Shown: positions 1-14,786 of the stretch, piece by piece
Position numbering within the stretch: the first letter of the stretch is position 1
Layout: every line of letters starts with the position of its first letter
Origin: Photorhabdus asymbiotica
GTDB taxonomy: Bacteria; Pseudomonadota; Gammaproteobacteria; Enterobacterales; Enterobacteriaceae
Assembly: GCF_003634575.1 (NCBI RefSeq)
Contig: NZ_RBLJ01000002.1
Coordinates: forward strand, 620,001 to 684,000
DNA length: 64,000 nt
Direction of reading: 5' to 3'
The notes under the pieces: model-generated
Told to the model about the DNA's origin: nothing
The model's input: the letters and a program-made list of their open reading frames with translations, nothing else
Database searches by the model: none
Made by a program: the position numbers and the translations under genes

Positions 1-2
1 TA

Positions 3-3337
<3,335 letters not shown>

Positions 3338-3386
3338 GAACTTATCTGTAAAAAAATATTATAACTGAGTCGTTGTTGCCGTAATT

Positions 3387-3412
3387 CCCGCCTGTCAGGG
3401 GCGGGTTTTTTT
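3387..3412 (+). terminator. Rho-independent terminator of fadBA
   Basis: Stem CCCGCC/GGCGGG with a short loop followed by seven T residues, 50 bases after the fadA stop. It also separates fadA from the convergent fre gene. Confidence 0.9.
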
Positions 3413-3423
3413 ATTATTATTTT

Positions 3424-4125
3424 TTAAATAAATTCGAAAGCATCACCATACATACTGTCAGCGGAAGCATCACGCTCACAACAAAAGCGCTCACGAGCAA
3501 TTTTTGCCATTTCAAAGCGCCCAGCAATATAGATATCATAATTGGCTAAACTGCCAAAATCTTCTAGCACTGCTTTTAAAACTGTCCCAGTACGTCCACA
3601 CCAGTCATTCTCCGACTGTTCAACAACTGGAACAACTGTCAGATTAGAATAACTATCTGTAAGTAACTGTAATTCAGCAAGATCATATAAATGTTGTAAT
3701 TCTCTACCTCCCCAGTAAATAGAGATTTTACGCTCAGGTTGTTCTTCCAAAGCTGTTAGCAATATAGAACGGGTATAAGAAAAACCCGTACCGCCTGCAA
3801 TCAATAACAACGGATTAGTGCTACTCTGACGGAACCAAGCTTTACCATGAGGAATATCAATATCAATTATTTTCCGTTCAAGAATTCTATCCATCACAGC
3901 CATTGCATACAGATTCAGTTCAGAAGCACCAATATGTAATTCAATAAACTTCTTTTCTGAGGGCGTTGATGCCATTGAGAACGGACGTTTATCTCTCTCA
4001 TCCATCACCACCATCAGATACTGACCGGCACGGAATGAGAACGGAGAATCAGGAAGTAACCGAACCCGATAAACCGTATCAGTAATAGCCTCTACGGAGG
4101 TTACTTTACAGCTCAGTGTTGTCAT
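3424..4125 (-). CDS. fre: NAD(P)H-flavin reductase Fre
   Basis: Reduces free FMN, FAD and riboflavin with NAD(P)H and releases the reduced flavin in the cytoplasm. 233 residues, the same as E. coli Fre, and nearly collinear with it. The flavin-binding RPFSMAS motif and the nucleotide-binding GGTGFSY motif are visible, as is the C-terminal GDAFEFI. It lies 10 bases downstream of ubiD in the same direction, so the two are probably co-transcribed. Fre is the close chromosomal relative of LuxG. If the host is a luminous Photorhabdus whose lux operon lacks luxG, Fre is a likely FMNH2 source for luciferase; that part is inference. Confidence 0.96.
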   Translation of the reverse strand: MTTLSCKVTSVEAITDTVYRVRLLPDSPFSFRAGQYLMVVMDERDKRPFSMASTPSEKKFIELHIGASELNLYAMAVMDRILERKIIDIDIPHGKAWFRQSSTNPLLLIAGGTGFSYTRSILLTALEEQPERKISIYWGGRELQHLYDLAELQLLTDSYSNLTVVPVVEQSENDWCGRTGTVLKAVLEDFGSLANYDIYIAGRFEMAKIARERFCCERDASADSMYGDAFEFI

Positions 4126-4135
4126 GCGTTCCCTC

Positions 4136-5617
4136 TTATGGTCTTAAAATATCTAATTCATCCCAAATCTTGTTGACGCGGGTACGCACTTCTTCACTCA
4201 TCACGATAGGGCGTCCCCATTCCCTCTGCGTCTCCCCCGGCCATTTATTCGTTGCATCCATACCCATTTTCGAACCTAACCCTGAAACTGGTGATGCAAA
4301 ATCGAGATAATCGATTGGAGTATTCTCCATTAATACCGTATCTCTTACCGGGTCCATTCGCGTAGTGATTGCCCAAATGACATCGTTCCAGTCTCTGGCA
4401 TTGATATCATCATCACAAACAATAACAAATTTTGTATACATAAATTGTCGCAGATATGACCAAACCCCCATCATGACCCGCTTGGCATGACCTGCATACT
4501 GCTTCTTCATAGTCACGACGGCAAGGCGATAGGAGCAACCTTCTGGAGGCAAATAAAAATCGACAATTTCAGGAAATTGCTTTTGCAAGATCGGCACCAG
4601 CACCTCATTCAATGCAACACCTAATACAGCAGGTTCATCTGGTGGACGGCCAGTATAAGTCGAGTGATAAATAGCATCGTGACGTTGAGTAACGTGTGTC
4701 ACAGTGAACACTGGGAACATATCGATTTCATTATAATAACCCGTATGGTCACCATATGGCCCTTCTGGAGCTAACTCGCTAGGCTCAATATATCCCTCCA
4801 GTATGATCTCAGCGCTTGCTGGTACCTCCAAATTATTTGAAAGGCATTTCACAACTTCTGTTTTATGTCCTCTTAACAACCCAGCAAATGCATATTCTGA
4901 TAACGTGTCAGGAACTGGCGTCACAGCACCCAATATTGTCGCCGGATCAGCCCCCAACGCGACAGCAACTGGGAAACGTTCTCCTGGGTGAGCCTGACAC
5001 CACTCCTGAAAATCAAGAGCCCCCCCACGATGAGATAACCAACGCATAATGAGTTTATTTTTACCCAACACCTGCTGGCGATAAATACCAAGATTTTGCC
5101 GCTCTTTATTTGGACCACGGGTTACTGTCAGCCCCCAAGTAATTAGCGGGGCAGCATCCTCTGGCCAACAGTGCATTATAGGAATACGGTTTAAATCGAC
5201 ATCATCACCAACCCAAATTTGCTCCTGACAAGCTGCAGTATTAAGCCGTTTAGTCGGCATATTAAGAACTTGCTTAAATTTCGGCAGCTTATCTATCAAA
5301 TCACGAAAACCTTTAGGAGGATCGGGTTCTTTCAAAAAAGCTAGCAACTTACCTACATCATGCAAAGCTTTAACATCATCCTGCCCCATTCCCATAGCAA
5401 CACGTTTGGCAGTACCAAACAAATTACACAATACAGGCATTGAATAACCTTTGGGATTTTCAAACAACAAGGCAGGCCCACCAGCGCGGAGGGTACGATC
5501 CGCAATCTCAGTCATCTCCAAATAAGGATCAACTTCAAGGCTGATACGTTTCAACTCACCTTTCTGTTCCAGTAAGGCCAGAAAATCTCTCAAGTCACGG
5601 TATTTCATACTATCCAT
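4136..5617 (-). CDS. ubiD: 3-octaprenyl-4-hydroxybenzoate carboxy-lyase UbiD
   Basis: Prenylated-FMN-dependent decarboxylase of ubiquinone biosynthesis; its cofactor is made by UbiX, not seen here. 493 residues, close to the 497 of E. coli, starting [13 protein letters not shown]. Family landmarks include [35 protein letters not shown] and the catalytic-region [13 protein letters not shown]. It is the first gene of a ubiD-fre unit. The sequence upstream toward rfaH carries no other gene, so the promoter is likely in 5618-6099. Confidence 0.97.
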   Translation of the reverse strand: MDSMKYRDLRDFLALLEQKGELKRISLEVDPYLEMTEIADRTLRAGGPALLFENPKGYSMPVLCNLFGTAKRVAMGMGQDDVKALHDVGKLLAFLKEPDPPKGFRDLIDKLPKFKQVLNMPTKRLNTAACQEQIWVGDDVDLNRIPIMHCWPEDAAPLITWGLTVTRGPNKERQNLGIYRQQVLGKNKLIMRWLSHRGGALDFQEWCQAHPGERFPVAVALGADPATILGAVTPVPDTLSEYAFAGLLRGHKTEVVKCLSNNLEVPASAEIILEGYIEPSELAPEGPYGDHTGYYNEIDMFPVFTVTHVTQRHDAIYHSTYTGRPPDEPAVLGVALNEVLVPILQKQFPEIVDFYLPPEGCSYRLAVVTMKKQYAGHAKRVMMGVWSYLRQFMYTKFVIVCDDDINARDWNDVIWAITTRMDPVRDTVLMENTPIDYLDFASPVSGLGSKMGMDATNKWPGETQREWGRPIVMSEEVRTRVNKIWDELDILRP

Positions 5618-6099
5618 TCATGCCGGTTTTTAAGGGGAGAGAAAACATTATAAGCTATCCCACTCAGCTTTTTTGTGTTTTTTTAGAAGACTACAAGGTA
5701 AACCAATAACTTAATAAAAAGCAATGGGTTTAATTCAACCTTGAGATCTCAAAGTCAAATACACCTGAAATTAACATAGCAGCATAGATACCATATTTAG
5801 CAATTATTATATCCAATCGATCTTGAGCATAACTCAACCGTTCGAGTTATCTAAAAGTTTGCCATTATTCAACAGAAATACTTAATCCTTATCTTAATTG
5901 CAGAAAAAAGTACCAACCTTATATTGACTACTTTATCCGTGGCTTACCATGATATTATTCATCGCTTTTTTACTAAAAACACAGTACTCACTCATAACAA
6001 TAAATATCTATCATCAAACAATTATCACTAAGATAATGCCTGTAATGCCCTTGTCTATTTTGCTATGCTTAATAGTCATTGGATCAAGGTTAAATAAAC
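5618..6099. other. Intergenic region between divergent ubiD and rfaH
   Basis: 482 AT-rich bases without a supportable gene. It must hold the divergent promoters of ubiD and rfaH; no operator or hairpin could be assigned with confidence. Confidence 0.6.
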
Positions 6100-6588
6100 A
6101 TGGAAAACTGGTACCTCATCTACTGTAAACGTGGACAAATTTCACGAGCAATAGAAAATCTGGAACGACAGGATGTTGCTTGCCTGACTCCTACCGCGAG
6201 AATTGAAAAAATAACCCGTGGTAAACGTACTGTGAATACAGAACCACTTTTTCCTAATTACCTGTTTGTTCAGTTTGACCCGGAAGTCATTCATACTACG
6301 ACTATCAATTCAACGCGCGGTGTCAGCCATTTTGTCCGTTTTGGTGTGCATCCGGCAATCGTACCGGAAACTCTGATTAAAGAAATCGTGTCAGCAACTG
6401 AGCAAGAATATGTATCACCCGATACACCCGTAGCGGGTGATACGGTATTAATCACCGAAGGAATTTTTGAAGGATTACAAGCTATCTACAATGAACCAGA
6501 TGGAGAAACCCGTTCTATTTTGTTGCTCAATATTCTGAATAGGCAATTACCCAAGGCACTTGATAACAAGCAGTTTGTGAAGATTTAA
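6100..6588 (+). CDS. rfaH: Transcription antitermination protein RfaH
   Basis: Specialised NusG paralogue that joins RNA polymerase at ops elements and promotes transcription and translation of long operons for LPS core, capsule, O-antigen or toxins. 162 residues, the normal size. It starts MENWYLIYCKRGQ and contains the NusG-N signature region LFPNYLFVQFD followed by the SHFVRFG segment and a C-terminal KOW domain (GDTVLITEGIFEGLQAI). It is monocistronic, convergent with hemB across a shared hairpin. The start is the only ATG consistent with the conserved N terminus and has AAGG upstream. Confidence 0.96.
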   Translation: MENWYLIYCKRGQISRAIENLERQDVACLTPTARIEKITRGKRTVNTEPLFPNYLFVQFDPEVIHTTTINSTRGVSHFVRFGVHPAIVPETLIKEIVSATEQEYVSPDTPVAGDTVLITEGIFEGLQAIYNEPDGETRSILLLNILNRQLPKALDNKQFVKI

Positions 6589-6595
6589 CCAAACA

Positions 6596-6628
6596 AAAAA
6601 CGGGCAGAATTCATATTCACCCGTTTTT
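6596..6628. terminator. Bidirectional terminator between rfaH and hemB
   Basis: Inverted repeat AAAAACGGG/CCCGTTTTT with a 15-base loop, so each strand reads a GC stem followed by a T tract. It lies 7 bases after the rfaH stop and 8 bases from the hemB stop. Confidence 0.88.
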
Positions 6629-6636
6629 AATCGATA

Positions 6637-7659
<1,023 letters not shown>

Positions 7660-7667
7660 CTAACTTA

Positions 7668-7690
7668 AACCCAGCGCCTAGCGCTGGGTT
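7668..7690 (-). terminator. Perfect hairpin between tatC and hemB
   Basis: 10-bp perfect inverted repeat AACCCAGCGC/GCGCTGGGTT with a 3-base loop, immediately upstream of the hemB Shine-Dalgarno sequence. On the minus strand the T tract is weak, so it may be an attenuating terminator of tatABC or an mRNA-stabilising hairpin for hemB. Confidence 0.65.
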
Positions 7691-7756
7691 AATTAATATG
7701 CTATTGCTTTGTGTAATATCTTAGCACTACAGAACGACATATTAAGATTACTATTA

Positions 7757-8533
7757 TCACTTTTCCGTATTTGCTTCCGATACTTGCTCGTCTTCTGAAC
7801 GATCCCCTAATTTGCGCTGTCCAGTGTAAAAACGGGAGAGCAAAATACCCAGTTCAAACAACAGATACATAGGAATAGCCAGTAAAGTTTGCGAGAAAAC
7901 ATCTGGGGGAGTCAACAACATACCGACAACAAAAGCGCCTACCAAAATATACGGACGCTTTTTCTTCAGAGACTCAGGTGTTACCACCCCGCTCCAGCAC
8001 AATAAAATAATGGCAACAGGCACTTCAAAAGAAACACCAAAAGCCATAAACAGTGCCATGACAAAACTCAAATAATTACTGATATCCGTTGCAATCAAAA
8101 CCCCTGCTGGTGCTGTCTTAGCAAAGAACCCAAAAGCTATCGGAAATACGACGAAGTAAGCAAATGCCATCCCCAAATAGAACAACAGACTACTGGAAAC
8201 GAGCAGAGGGATCATCAAACGGCGTTCATGCTTATATAACGCGGGAGCAATAAACGCCCATACCTGATAAAGAACCATAGGTGCAGATACAAATATCGAC
8301 ACCATAACGGTCAGTTTTATCGGTGTAAAAAAGGGAGAAGCCACATCTGTCGCTATCATACTAGCACCTTGAGGTAATTGCTTAATCAAAGGTGCAGAGA
8401 TCATCTGATAGATGTCGTTAGAAAAATAAACCAATGCTAAAAAAACCACTAATACAGTCAACAAACTGTTTAGAATTCTCTTACGCAGTTCAATAAGGTG
8501 ACTGATAAGTGGTTGGGTATCATCAACAGCCAT
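7757..8533 (-). CDS. tatC: Sec-independent protein translocase TatC
   Basis: Polytopic inner-membrane receptor of the twin-arginine pathway; binds the RR signal peptide and with TatB forms the substrate receptor. 258 residues, six predicted hydrophobic segments. Conserved features include the N-terminal [13 protein letters not shown], the periplasmic FFTPIKLT and the EVPVAI stretch. It is the last gene of tatA-tatB-tatC, 22 bases after tatB. Two proteins with twin-arginine signals are encoded in this window (18126-18959 and 57112-58302). Confidence 0.97.
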   Translation of the reverse strand: MAVDDTQPLISHLIELRKRILNSLLTVLVVFLALVYFSNDIYQMISAPLIKQLPQGASMIATDVASPFFTPIKLTVMVSIFVSAPMVLYQVWAFIAPALYKHERRLMIPLLVSSSLLFYLGMAFAYFVVFPIAFGFFAKTAPAGVLIATDISNYLSFVMALFMAFGVSFEVPVAIILLCWSGVVTPESLKKKRPYILVGAFVVGMLLTPPDVFSQTLLAIPMYLLFELGILLSRFYTGQRKLGDRSEDEQVSEANTEK

Positions 8534-8555
8534 GTTTTAGTGTTCACCATTAAAC

Positions 8556-8999
8556 TTAATTAGAAGTTTTTTTCTTCGTTTCAGAAGTCGTTTTATCATC
8601 CACTATAGAAGAAGATTCGGATGAGTCCGTAACCTGAGGCGTTGCCGGATTTTGTACTACCTTCTCTATTTCTGATGCCTTTATATTCTCTACATCAGGT
8701 TCATTTTGGTATGCTTTTTTCAAAGACTCAGCAGCTTCTTTTAGCTCATCCATCGAAGCTTTTAATTCTGGAGATAAATTCTGCAACCCCGCTTCTTCTT
8801 GAACTTTTTTCAAGCTTTCCTGAAGTTCCTGCAATTTCAGTTCTTGGGCAAGCTCATTTTGGACATTAGCAGCCAAAGAACGTAACGCCCTGATCCAACC
8901 AGCAACCGTTTTTACTGCCACCGGTAACCGTTCTGGCCCCAGAACTACCAAGCCAATGACCATAACTAACAGTAGCTCACCAAAACCAATGTCAAACAC
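8556..8999 (-). CDS. tatB: Sec-independent protein translocase TatB
   Basis: Bitopic membrane component of the Tat substrate receptor. 147 residues, somewhat shorter than the 171 of E. coli. One N-terminal membrane helix ([20 protein letters not shown]) is followed by the conserved GPERLP hinge, an amphipathic helix ([17 protein letters not shown]) and a long charged, low-complexity tail rich in Lys, Glu and Ser. Three bases separate it from tatA upstream. Confidence 0.96.
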   Translation of the reverse strand: MFDIGFGELLLVMVIGLVVLGPERLPVAVKTVAGWIRALRSLAANVQNELAQELKLQELQESLKKVQEEAGLQNLSPELKASMDELKEAAESLKKAYQNEPDVENIKASEIEKVVQNPATPQVTDSSESSSIVDDKTTSETKKKTSN

Positions 9000-9002
9000 G
9001 GT

Positions 9003-9263
9003 TTATACCTGCTCTTTATTTTTGCTCTCAGATGTTTCAGATCGAGCTACAGATTGTTTTTCAGTAATGTTTTTAGTCTCAAAATCAGCATCATTACTGG
9101 TTTTTTGTGCTTGCTGAGGCTGATTATCATCCCCTATCGCTTTTTTAAAACCTTTAATAGATTCTCCAAGATCAGAACCTAAAGTGCGGAGTTTATTCGT
9201 GCCGAACAACAGCACCACAATGACCGCAATGATGAGTAATTGCCAAATACTTATACCGCCCAT
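9003..9263 (-). CDS. tatA: Sec-independent protein translocase TatA
   Basis: Pore-forming small component of the Tat system. 86 residues: a short N-terminal membrane helix ([20 protein letters not shown]), the conserved FG-TNKL hinge, an amphipathic helix [16 protein letters not shown], and an acidic/polar tail. First gene of tatABC; an ERIC element lies 45 bases upstream of its start, between tatA and ubiB, so the tat promoter must be close to or within that element. Confidence 0.96.
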   Translation of the reverse strand: MGGISIWQLLIIAVIVVLLFGTNKLRTLGSDLGESIKGFKKAIGDDNQPQQAQKTSNDADFETKNITEKQSVARSETSESKNKEQV

Positions 9264-9307
9264 TCTGATTCACCTCTACTTAACAATGATTATTATTAAT
9301 AGTTCAC

Positions 9308-9434
9308 TATACCCATCATCTTTCAAGTTACCTCTTTGTTGGCTGCACTCATTCACCCCGGTCACATAGTTATCTATGTTCCCTGGGATTCGCTCCCTTG
9401 CCGTCGCGATGCATCTTGAAATCCATAAGGTATA
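9308..9434 (+). repeat. ERIC element (127 bp), copy 1
   Basis: Bounded by the inverted ends tatacc/ggtata and containing the ERIC core (a ggggattcg-like block and a ccccggtcac-like block). It occupies the tatA-ubiB gap. Same orientation as copies 2, 3, 6, 8, 9 and 10. Confidence 0.93.
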
Positions 9435-9492
9435 TACATACGATGAACTATAACCGATCTCTCGAAAAAAATTTTCCCTAAGACAAATATTA

Positions 9493-11130
9493 CTAAATTT
9501 TACGCAATCGATACCAACCAAACAACCAAGAAACGACACCAGCACCTATAAATAACCAAGGAATATTGGCTAAGCCAGACAACAAAAATAAACTTCCACA
9601 AAGAAACAACGTCGCACCAACTCCGAGCAAATATTGTGACTGTCGCTGCCCTATCTGCTGTCCTTTTAGCTGATCTGATAGTCTCTCAATGTTGGCTTGC
9701 AAATATTTATGCTGCTGAAGACTGTCATACACTAATTCGGGTAGTTCTGGCAACTTTTCTGCCCAATAAGGCGCTTTCTCTTTTAGCGCGCGAATAACAG
9801 CAGGTAATCCGACCTGACTATGTAACCACTCCTCCAGAAACGGTTTTGCTGTTTTCCATAAATCAAGTTGTGGGTACAGTTGCCGTCCTAAACCTTCTAC
9901 ATACAAAAGCGTCTTTTGCAGAAGAACTAACTGGGGTTGAACTGCCATATTAAAACGACGTGCAGTATTAAACAGATTCAAAAGAACATGACCAAACGAA
10001 ATTTCTGCAAGCGGTTTCTCAAATATTGGCTCACAAACTGTACGGATTGCAAATTCAAAATCTTCAACATTGGTATCACTTGGCACCCAACCTGAATCCA
10101 CATGAAGTTCCGCAACTTTCCTGTAATCACGATTAAAGAAAGCAATAAAATTCTCAGCCAGATAACGTTTATCATCTTTATTAAGAGAGCCAACAATACC
10201 GCAATCAATACCAATATAGAATGGATCTTCAGGATGTTCATAACTGACAAAAATGTTTCCTGGGTGCATATCTGCATGGAAGAAACTGTCACGGAAAACT
10301 TGAGTAAAAAAGACCTGAACACCCCGTTCAGCCAGCAATTTCATATTGGTATTCTGCGCTGCCAACGCTTCAATATCAGAAACCGGAATACCATACACCC
10401 GCTCCATCACCAGAACATTTTCACGGCAATAATCAGAATAAATTTCTGGCACATAGAGCATTGAGCTCTTTTCGAAATTACGACGAAGCTGAATTGAATT
10501 GGCTGCTTCACGCAACAAATTCAGCTCATCAATCAACGTTTTTTCGTATTCCCGCACAACTTCACGAGGACGTAAACGGCGGCCATCAGGTAATAACATT
10601 GGTACCCAATTAGCCAGACGGTACATCAATCGGATATCCGCTTTAATAATTGGCAGAATATCAGGACGGATTACTTTGATAACGATTTCCTGACCATTCT
10701 CTTTCAACCGGGCGGTATGTACCTGAGCAATTGAGGCAGAGGCCAGAGCTTTGGGTTCAAAGTCATCAAACCAAGTTTCCAGCGTTCCCCCTAAAGAAGT
10801 TTCAATATATTGACGGGCAAGAACACCATCGAAAGAAGCAACCCGGTCTTGTAACAGAGCCAATTGATCAGCTATTGCTGGAGGAAACAGATCACGCCGT
10901 GTCGAAAGCATCTGCCCAAATTTAATCCAGACAGGCCCCAGTTCCTGTAAGGCAAGTCGCAATCTCTCCCCAAGTGATTTATCTTTATGTCTATTTGGTA
11001 TCCAGAAGAATAAATAACGTCCAAAACGAAGAGGCCAAGTCAAACGAATTCGAGGAATCAATTCATCCAATCCGTAAGAAAGAAAAACACGTATAATCAA
11101 ATAAAGGCGCCTTAATTCACCTGGAGTCAT
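9493..11130 (-). CDS. ubiB: Ubiquinone biosynthesis accessory protein UbiB (ABC1/ADCK family)
   Basis: Atypical protein-kinase-like ATPase that supports the aerobic ubiquinone biosynthetic complex at the inner membrane. 545 residues, equal to the E. coli length. The family KxGQ motif is seen in [14 protein letters not shown], with an Ala-rich nucleotide loop ([13 protein letters not shown]) and catalytic HADMHPGN and IGIDCGIVG. Two hydrophobic helices end the protein. Last gene of the ubiE-ubiJ-ubiB unit; it overlaps the ubiJ stop by 14 bases. Confidence 0.96.
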   Translation of the reverse strand: MTPGELRRLYLIIRVFLSYGLDELIPRIRLTWPLRFGRYLFFWIPNRHKDKSLGERLRLALQELGPVWIKFGQMLSTRRDLFPPAIADQLALLQDRVASFDGVLARQYIETSLGGTLETWFDDFEPKALASASIAQVHTARLKENGQEIVIKVIRPDILPIIKADIRLMYRLANWVPMLLPDGRRLRPREVVREYEKTLIDELNLLREAANSIQLRRNFEKSSMLYVPEIYSDYCRENVLVMERVYGIPVSDIEALAAQNTNMKLLAERGVQVFFTQVFRDSFFHADMHPGNIFVSYEHPEDPFYIGIDCGIVGSLNKDDKRYLAENFIAFFNRDYRKVAELHVDSGWVPSDTNVEDFEFAIRTVCEPIFEKPLAEISFGHVLLNLFNTARRFNMAVQPQLVLLQKTLLYVEGLGRQLYPQLDLWKTAKPFLEEWLHSQVGLPAVIRALKEKAPYWAEKLPELPELVYDSLQQHKYLQANIERLSDQLKGQQIGQRQSQYLLGVGATLFLCGSLFLLSGLANIPWLFIGAGVVSWLFGWYRLRKI

Positions 11131-11752
11131 ATTTTTCCTCTAATACCGCCAATCGCTGTTCTATTTGCCTGATATCGTCGGTCAACACGTTGACTTCTTC
11201 ACTAAAATAAGCCACTTCAAGCTTATTTGGTGCCAATTTCCATTCTTCTGTTAATGCTTCCGCCAAATAATTTTTCTGGCACGTTATTGAACCGGAAACA
11301 AACTGAAATCCCTTTTTAACTACCTGGCTGATACTCTCAGCAGCGATATCCCCAAAATAAGGGGAAAGATAATGGGCCAAATCCCATTCAACCATATCCA
11401 GCAGAACAGACCACTGCTGAACAACCTGCATATCCCCTTCAATGACTATTTCACCACGATTGAGTAACCCAGAAAGCTTCTGGCGATCTCGTAGCTTAAA
11501 CAAAGCAGAAAAATTGGTTTTAACTGTACAATCAGCAGATCCACTCCATCGGCTTAATACGTCCACTTGTTTTTCACTGAATACCAGTGTAAGTGGTGTA
11601 TTTATTTCTTTCAGCTCAATCGACAAAACTTTACCCACCAGTCGCATACGAGCTTGCCTTAATACAGGTTCGCTATACAACAGGTGATTCAACGATGTTT
11701 CCATCACTGCGGTTAAAACCGGCATCAATGTGGAATTAATAGTTTTACTCAT
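11117..11752 (-). CDS. ubiJ: Ubiquinone biosynthesis accessory factor UbiJ (SCP2 domain)
   Basis: Lipid-binding SCP2-fold protein that, with UbiK, helps assemble the soluble Ubi metabolon. 211 residues from the ATG at 11752 ([22 protein letters not shown]); the frame is open for another 16 codons upstream, but those lack similarity and the ATG at 11752 has a GGAAAG ribosome-binding site. Typical elements are [23 protein letters not shown] and [10 protein letters not shown]. The C terminus is a coiled coil ([21 protein letters not shown]). Between ubiE and ubiB, as in E. coli. Confidence 0.93.
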   Translation of the reverse strand: MSKTINSTLMPVLTAVMETSLNHLLYSEPVLRQARMRLVGKVLSIELKEINTPLTLVFSEKQVDVLSRWSGSADCTVKTNFSALFKLRDRQKLSGLLNRGEIVIEGDMQVVQQWSVLLDMVEWDLAHYLSPYFGDIAAESISQVVKKGFQFVSGSITCQKNYLAEALTEEWKLAPNKLEVAYFSEEVNVLTDDIRQIEQRLAVLEEKYDSR

Positions 11753-11768
11753 TGATGGTCTTTCCATC

Positions 11769-12524
11769 TCAGAATTTAAAACCTCTATGTAGTGCAACAA
11801 TACCGCCAGTCATATTGGTATAAGTCACCTGTTCAAAGCCAGCATCTTCCATCATTGTTTTAAGTGTCTCTTGATCAGGATGCATACGAATGGATTCAGC
11901 CAGATAACGATAACTGTCAGCATCTTGCACAAAAATCTGCCCCATTTTTGGCAACACATGGAAAGAATAAGCATCATAAGCTTTGCTTAACGGTGCAAGA
12001 AAAGGTTTGGAAAATTCAAGCACCAATAAACGCCCACCAGGTTTCAAAACCCGAAACATAGAACGCAGGGCCTTTTCTTTTTCCGTCACATTGCGTAAAC
12101 CGAAAGAGATAGTAATGCAATCAAAATAGTTATCAGGAAAAGGTAAAGCTTCCGCATTGGCCTGTACATAACTGACATTACCAACAATACCAGTATCACG
12201 TAATTTCTCACGCCCAACCTTCAGCATAGATTCATTGATATCAGCAAGAACAACTTCCCCCTTTTCACCAACCATGCGGGAAAATTTGGCTGCCAGATCT
12301 CCAGTACCGCCAGCTAAATCAAGTACCCGCTGACCCCGGCGAACACCACTGGCACTAATAGCCACACGTTTCCAAATACGATGGATGCCAAACGACATCA
12401 AATCATTCATTAAATCGTATTTTGCAGCTACAGAATGAAATACTTCAGCTACCATACTTTCTTTTTCATCTTTAGCTACAGTGCGGAAACCAAAATGTGT
12501 GGTTTGTTTCGTTTGGTCTACCAT
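11769..12524 (-). CDS. ubiE: Ubiquinone/menaquinone biosynthesis C-methyltransferase UbiE
   Basis: S-adenosylmethionine-dependent C-methylation of demethylmenaquinone and of the ubiquinone precursor. 251 residues, same as E. coli. The SAM-binding motif is [15 protein letters not shown]; the family signatures [13 protein letters not shown] and [12 protein letters not shown] are present. First gene of ubiEJB; an ERIC element lies 30 bases upstream of its start. Confidence 0.97.
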   Translation of the reverse strand: MVDQTKQTTHFGFRTVAKDEKESMVAEVFHSVAAKYDLMNDLMSFGIHRIWKRVAISASGVRRGQRVLDLAGGTGDLAAKFSRMVGEKGEVVLADINESMLKVGREKLRDTGIVGNVSYVQANAEALPFPDNYFDCITISFGLRNVTEKEKALRSMFRVLKPGGRLLVLEFSKPFLAPLSKAYDAYSFHVLPKMGQIFVQDADSYRYLAESIRMHPDQETLKTMMEDAGFEQVTYTNMTGGIVALHRGFKF

Positions 12525-12554
12525 GTTATTTCCCGCTTTTTATTCAAACTGTTA

Positions 12555-12681
12555 TATACCCGTTATCTTTCAAGTTGCCTCTTTGTTGGCTGCACTCACT
12601 CACCCCGGTCACATAGTTTGCTATGCTCCCAGGGATTCGCTCCCTTGCCGTCGCGATGCATCTTGAAATCCATTGGGTATA
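12555..12681 (+). repeat. ERIC element (127 bp), copy 2
   Basis: Full-length copy with tatacc/ggtata ends in the 196-base gap between rmuC and ubiE. Very close to copy 1 in sequence. Confidence 0.93.
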
Positions 12682-12720
12682 AAAGTGTATCAGCCTTTCA
12701 TACAAAACCCTATCCTGGCG

Positions 12721-14076
12721 TTAATCATTAGCACAGGATGGTTGGTTAGCCCTATCGACCAATTCAGGATCAATAGGACGTTTCACCTCAACCCCTAAAT
12801 GACGAAAACCCTCCGCTTGGCTTATTAGATTTCCACGCCCCTCAGTCAACTTTTTCATTGCCAACCGATAATTAAGCTGAGCCTTATCCAAGCTTTGCCC
12901 TAAACTTTGCATGTCATCAACAAATAAACGCATCTTATCGTACATACGAGAAGCTTTATCCGCGATTAAACGCGCATTTTGACTTTGATACTCATATCGC
13001 CACAAATTATTAATGGTACGCACAGCAACTAATAATGTTGATGGGCTAACTAGCATAATATTGTGTTTAAGTGCTTCATCAAGCAACTCAGGTGCCCTGT
13101 TGAGCGCGACCAAATAAGCGGGTTCAACCGGAATAAACATCAGTACATAGTCCAATGATTTCAGCCCGGGTAACTGTTGATAATCTTTACGACTCAAACC
13201 GCGGATATGGCCTTTAATTGAGTTGATATGTTCCTGAAGAGCCAATTCCTGCTGATGCTGCTCTCTACTGTTAAAATAACGCTCATAAGCCACCAGCGAC
13301 ATTTTAGCATCAATCACCACATCTTTTCCTTGCGGCAAATGAACAACAACATCGGGCTGGAAACGACTATTATCTTCTGCCTTGATATTAACCTGAGTAC
13401 AAAACTCATGCCCTTCCCGTAGACCAGAAGCTTCCAGGATACGGGCCAACACGACTTCCCCCCAATCTCCCTGAATTTTGTTATCACCTTTAAGGGCATT
13501 TGTCAGATTAATAGCCTCTTGCGCCATCTGAGCATTCAGTTGCTGTAAGTTACGGATTTCATGTGCAAGAGTATGCCGCTCACGGGCTTCCTGACCAAAA
13601 CTCTCCTGCACCTGACGGCGAAAACCATCAAGTTGTTCACGAAATGGAGTCAGAAGACCACTAAGACTCTGCCGATTTTGTTCATCTGTACGGCGACCAG
13701 TCTGTTCAAAAATACGGTTAGCCAAATTTTCAAATTGAGTATTCAGACGTAGTTCACTATTGATCAATAACCGCTGTTTCTCCTCAGCAGCAAGGCGACT
13801 TTCCTCCAGCCGTGTAGTCACTTCCCGTAGTTCAGATTCCTGTACGCTGTTAACTTCTCTCTGAGCTCGCAATTCCTGGTTCAATTGTTCACATTCAGCC
13901 CGCCAGTAAGCCAACTGCTCAAGTTTTTCATTGGCAACTGCAAACTGGCTATTCAGTTCCCGAAATTCCAGTTCTTGCTGCTGAATACGTTGATAAACAC
14001 AAAACCAGACGGTAGTGCCTCCACCCAGTAAGCCACCAAGAATACCAATCAACGCATATAGCAACTGGATATCCAC
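12721..14076 (-). CDS. rmuC: DNA recombination protein RmuC
   Basis: RmuC-family protein with a PD-(D/E)XK-like nuclease core, linked to limiting inversions at short inverted repeats. 451 residues (E. coli 475). There is an N-terminal membrane anchor (about residues 4-28, LLYALIGILGGLLGGGTTVWF), a long coiled coil to about residue 190, and then the conserved core with GDWGEVVLARILEASGL and DVVIDAKMSLVAYERY, which holds the nuclease-like acidic and lysine residues. It stands alone, with the ERIC copy between it and ubiE. Confidence 0.93.
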   Translation of the reverse strand: MDIQLLYALIGILGGLLGGGTTVWFCVYQRIQQQELEFRELNSQFAVANEKLEQLAYWRAECEQLNQELRAQREVNSVQESELREVTTRLEESRLAAEEKQRLLINSELRLNTQFENLANRIFEQTGRRTDEQNRQSLSGLLTPFREQLDGFRRQVQESFGQEARERHTLAHEIRNLQQLNAQMAQEAINLTNALKGDNKIQGDWGEVVLARILEASGLREGHEFCTQVNIKAEDNSRFQPDVVVHLPQGKDVVIDAKMSLVAYERYFNSREQHQQELALQEHINSIKGHIRGLSRKDYQQLPGLKSLDYVLMFIPVEPAYLVALNRAPELLDEALKHNIMLVSPSTLLVAVRTINNLWRYEYQSQNARLIADKASRMYDKMRLFVDDMQSLGQSLDKAQLNYRLAMKKLTEGRGNLISQAEGFRHLGVEVKRPIDPELVDRANQPSCAND

Positions 14077-14181
14077 CTATATTTCCTCTGTTACATTCTT
14101 CAGCCAGTTAAGTTAAATAGATACTGTATAGATGTCCAGATCGATTTATACAAGTGGTTCTGTTTGCGAAGCCACTCGCAA

Positions 14182-14718
14182 TTAGCTCATCCAATTAGCC
14201 AGCCATTGCAAACCAAAAGCGCCTGGAGCCAACACCCCAAAAGACCAAATAAGTGCAGAACAGATATTAGCAATTTGGAAATAGCGCAATGGCATAGTAC
14301 ATATACCCGCCACCAATGGCACAATTGCACGGAATGGGCCAAAGAATCTCCCGAAGAAAATGCTCCAGATACCCCAACGATCAAAGAAATGATGTACTCG
14401 TGTTAGCAATTGTGGTTTGCGAGAAATCGGCCAAATTTTAACAACATCACCTTTAAAATAAGCACCAACAATATAGGATACCCAATCGCCGAAGAAGGCC
14501 CCTGCTGCTGCTGCCAACCACATTGGCCAAAAATTAAGGCCACTTTCACCTATTAATGCACCTAATCCGAGCAATATGATAGTTGCAGGTAGTAACAAAG
14601 AGAAAAAAGCTAAAGATTCACCCAAAGCGAGTAAGAAAATTATCGGTATGATCCAGGTATCATGGGCTTTAACAAAATCTATTACCAGATCAACTATTTC
14701 ATGGAGGCTCAAATTCAT
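14182..14718 (-). CDS. DedA-family inner-membrane protein
   Basis: Small polytopic protein of the DedA/SNARE-associated superfamily; relatives are thought to handle lipid flipping or proton-coupled envelope homeostasis. 178 residues, slightly shorter than typical members (about 190-220), ending soon after the last helix. Seen: an acidic site in LALGESLAFFSLLLPATI, the GDWVSYIVGAYFKG segment and the family motif FFGRFFGPFRAIVPLVAG with its conserved arginines. Single gene between rmuC and the phosphatase-like gene. Which E. coli DedA paralogue it matches could not be settled. Confidence 0.85.
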   Translation of the reverse strand: MNLSLHEIVDLVIDFVKAHDTWIIPIIFLLALGESLAFFSLLLPATIILLGLGALIGESGLNFWPMWLAAAAGAFFGDWVSYIVGAYFKGDVVKIWPISRKPQLLTRVHHFFDRWGIWSIFFGRFFGPFRAIVPLVAGICTMPLRYFQIANICSALIWSFGVLAPGAFGLQWLANWMS

Positions 14719-14786
14719 ATTCCTGTATTGATTAATACCACATTAAATTTAACTGCTGCCGTATTAACCAGAATTAAACCGATATC

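Noticed and set aside
9276-9545. Open frame of 89 codons on the minus strand
   Set aside because: Crosses an ERIC element and the 3' end of ubiB; no domain or start signal.
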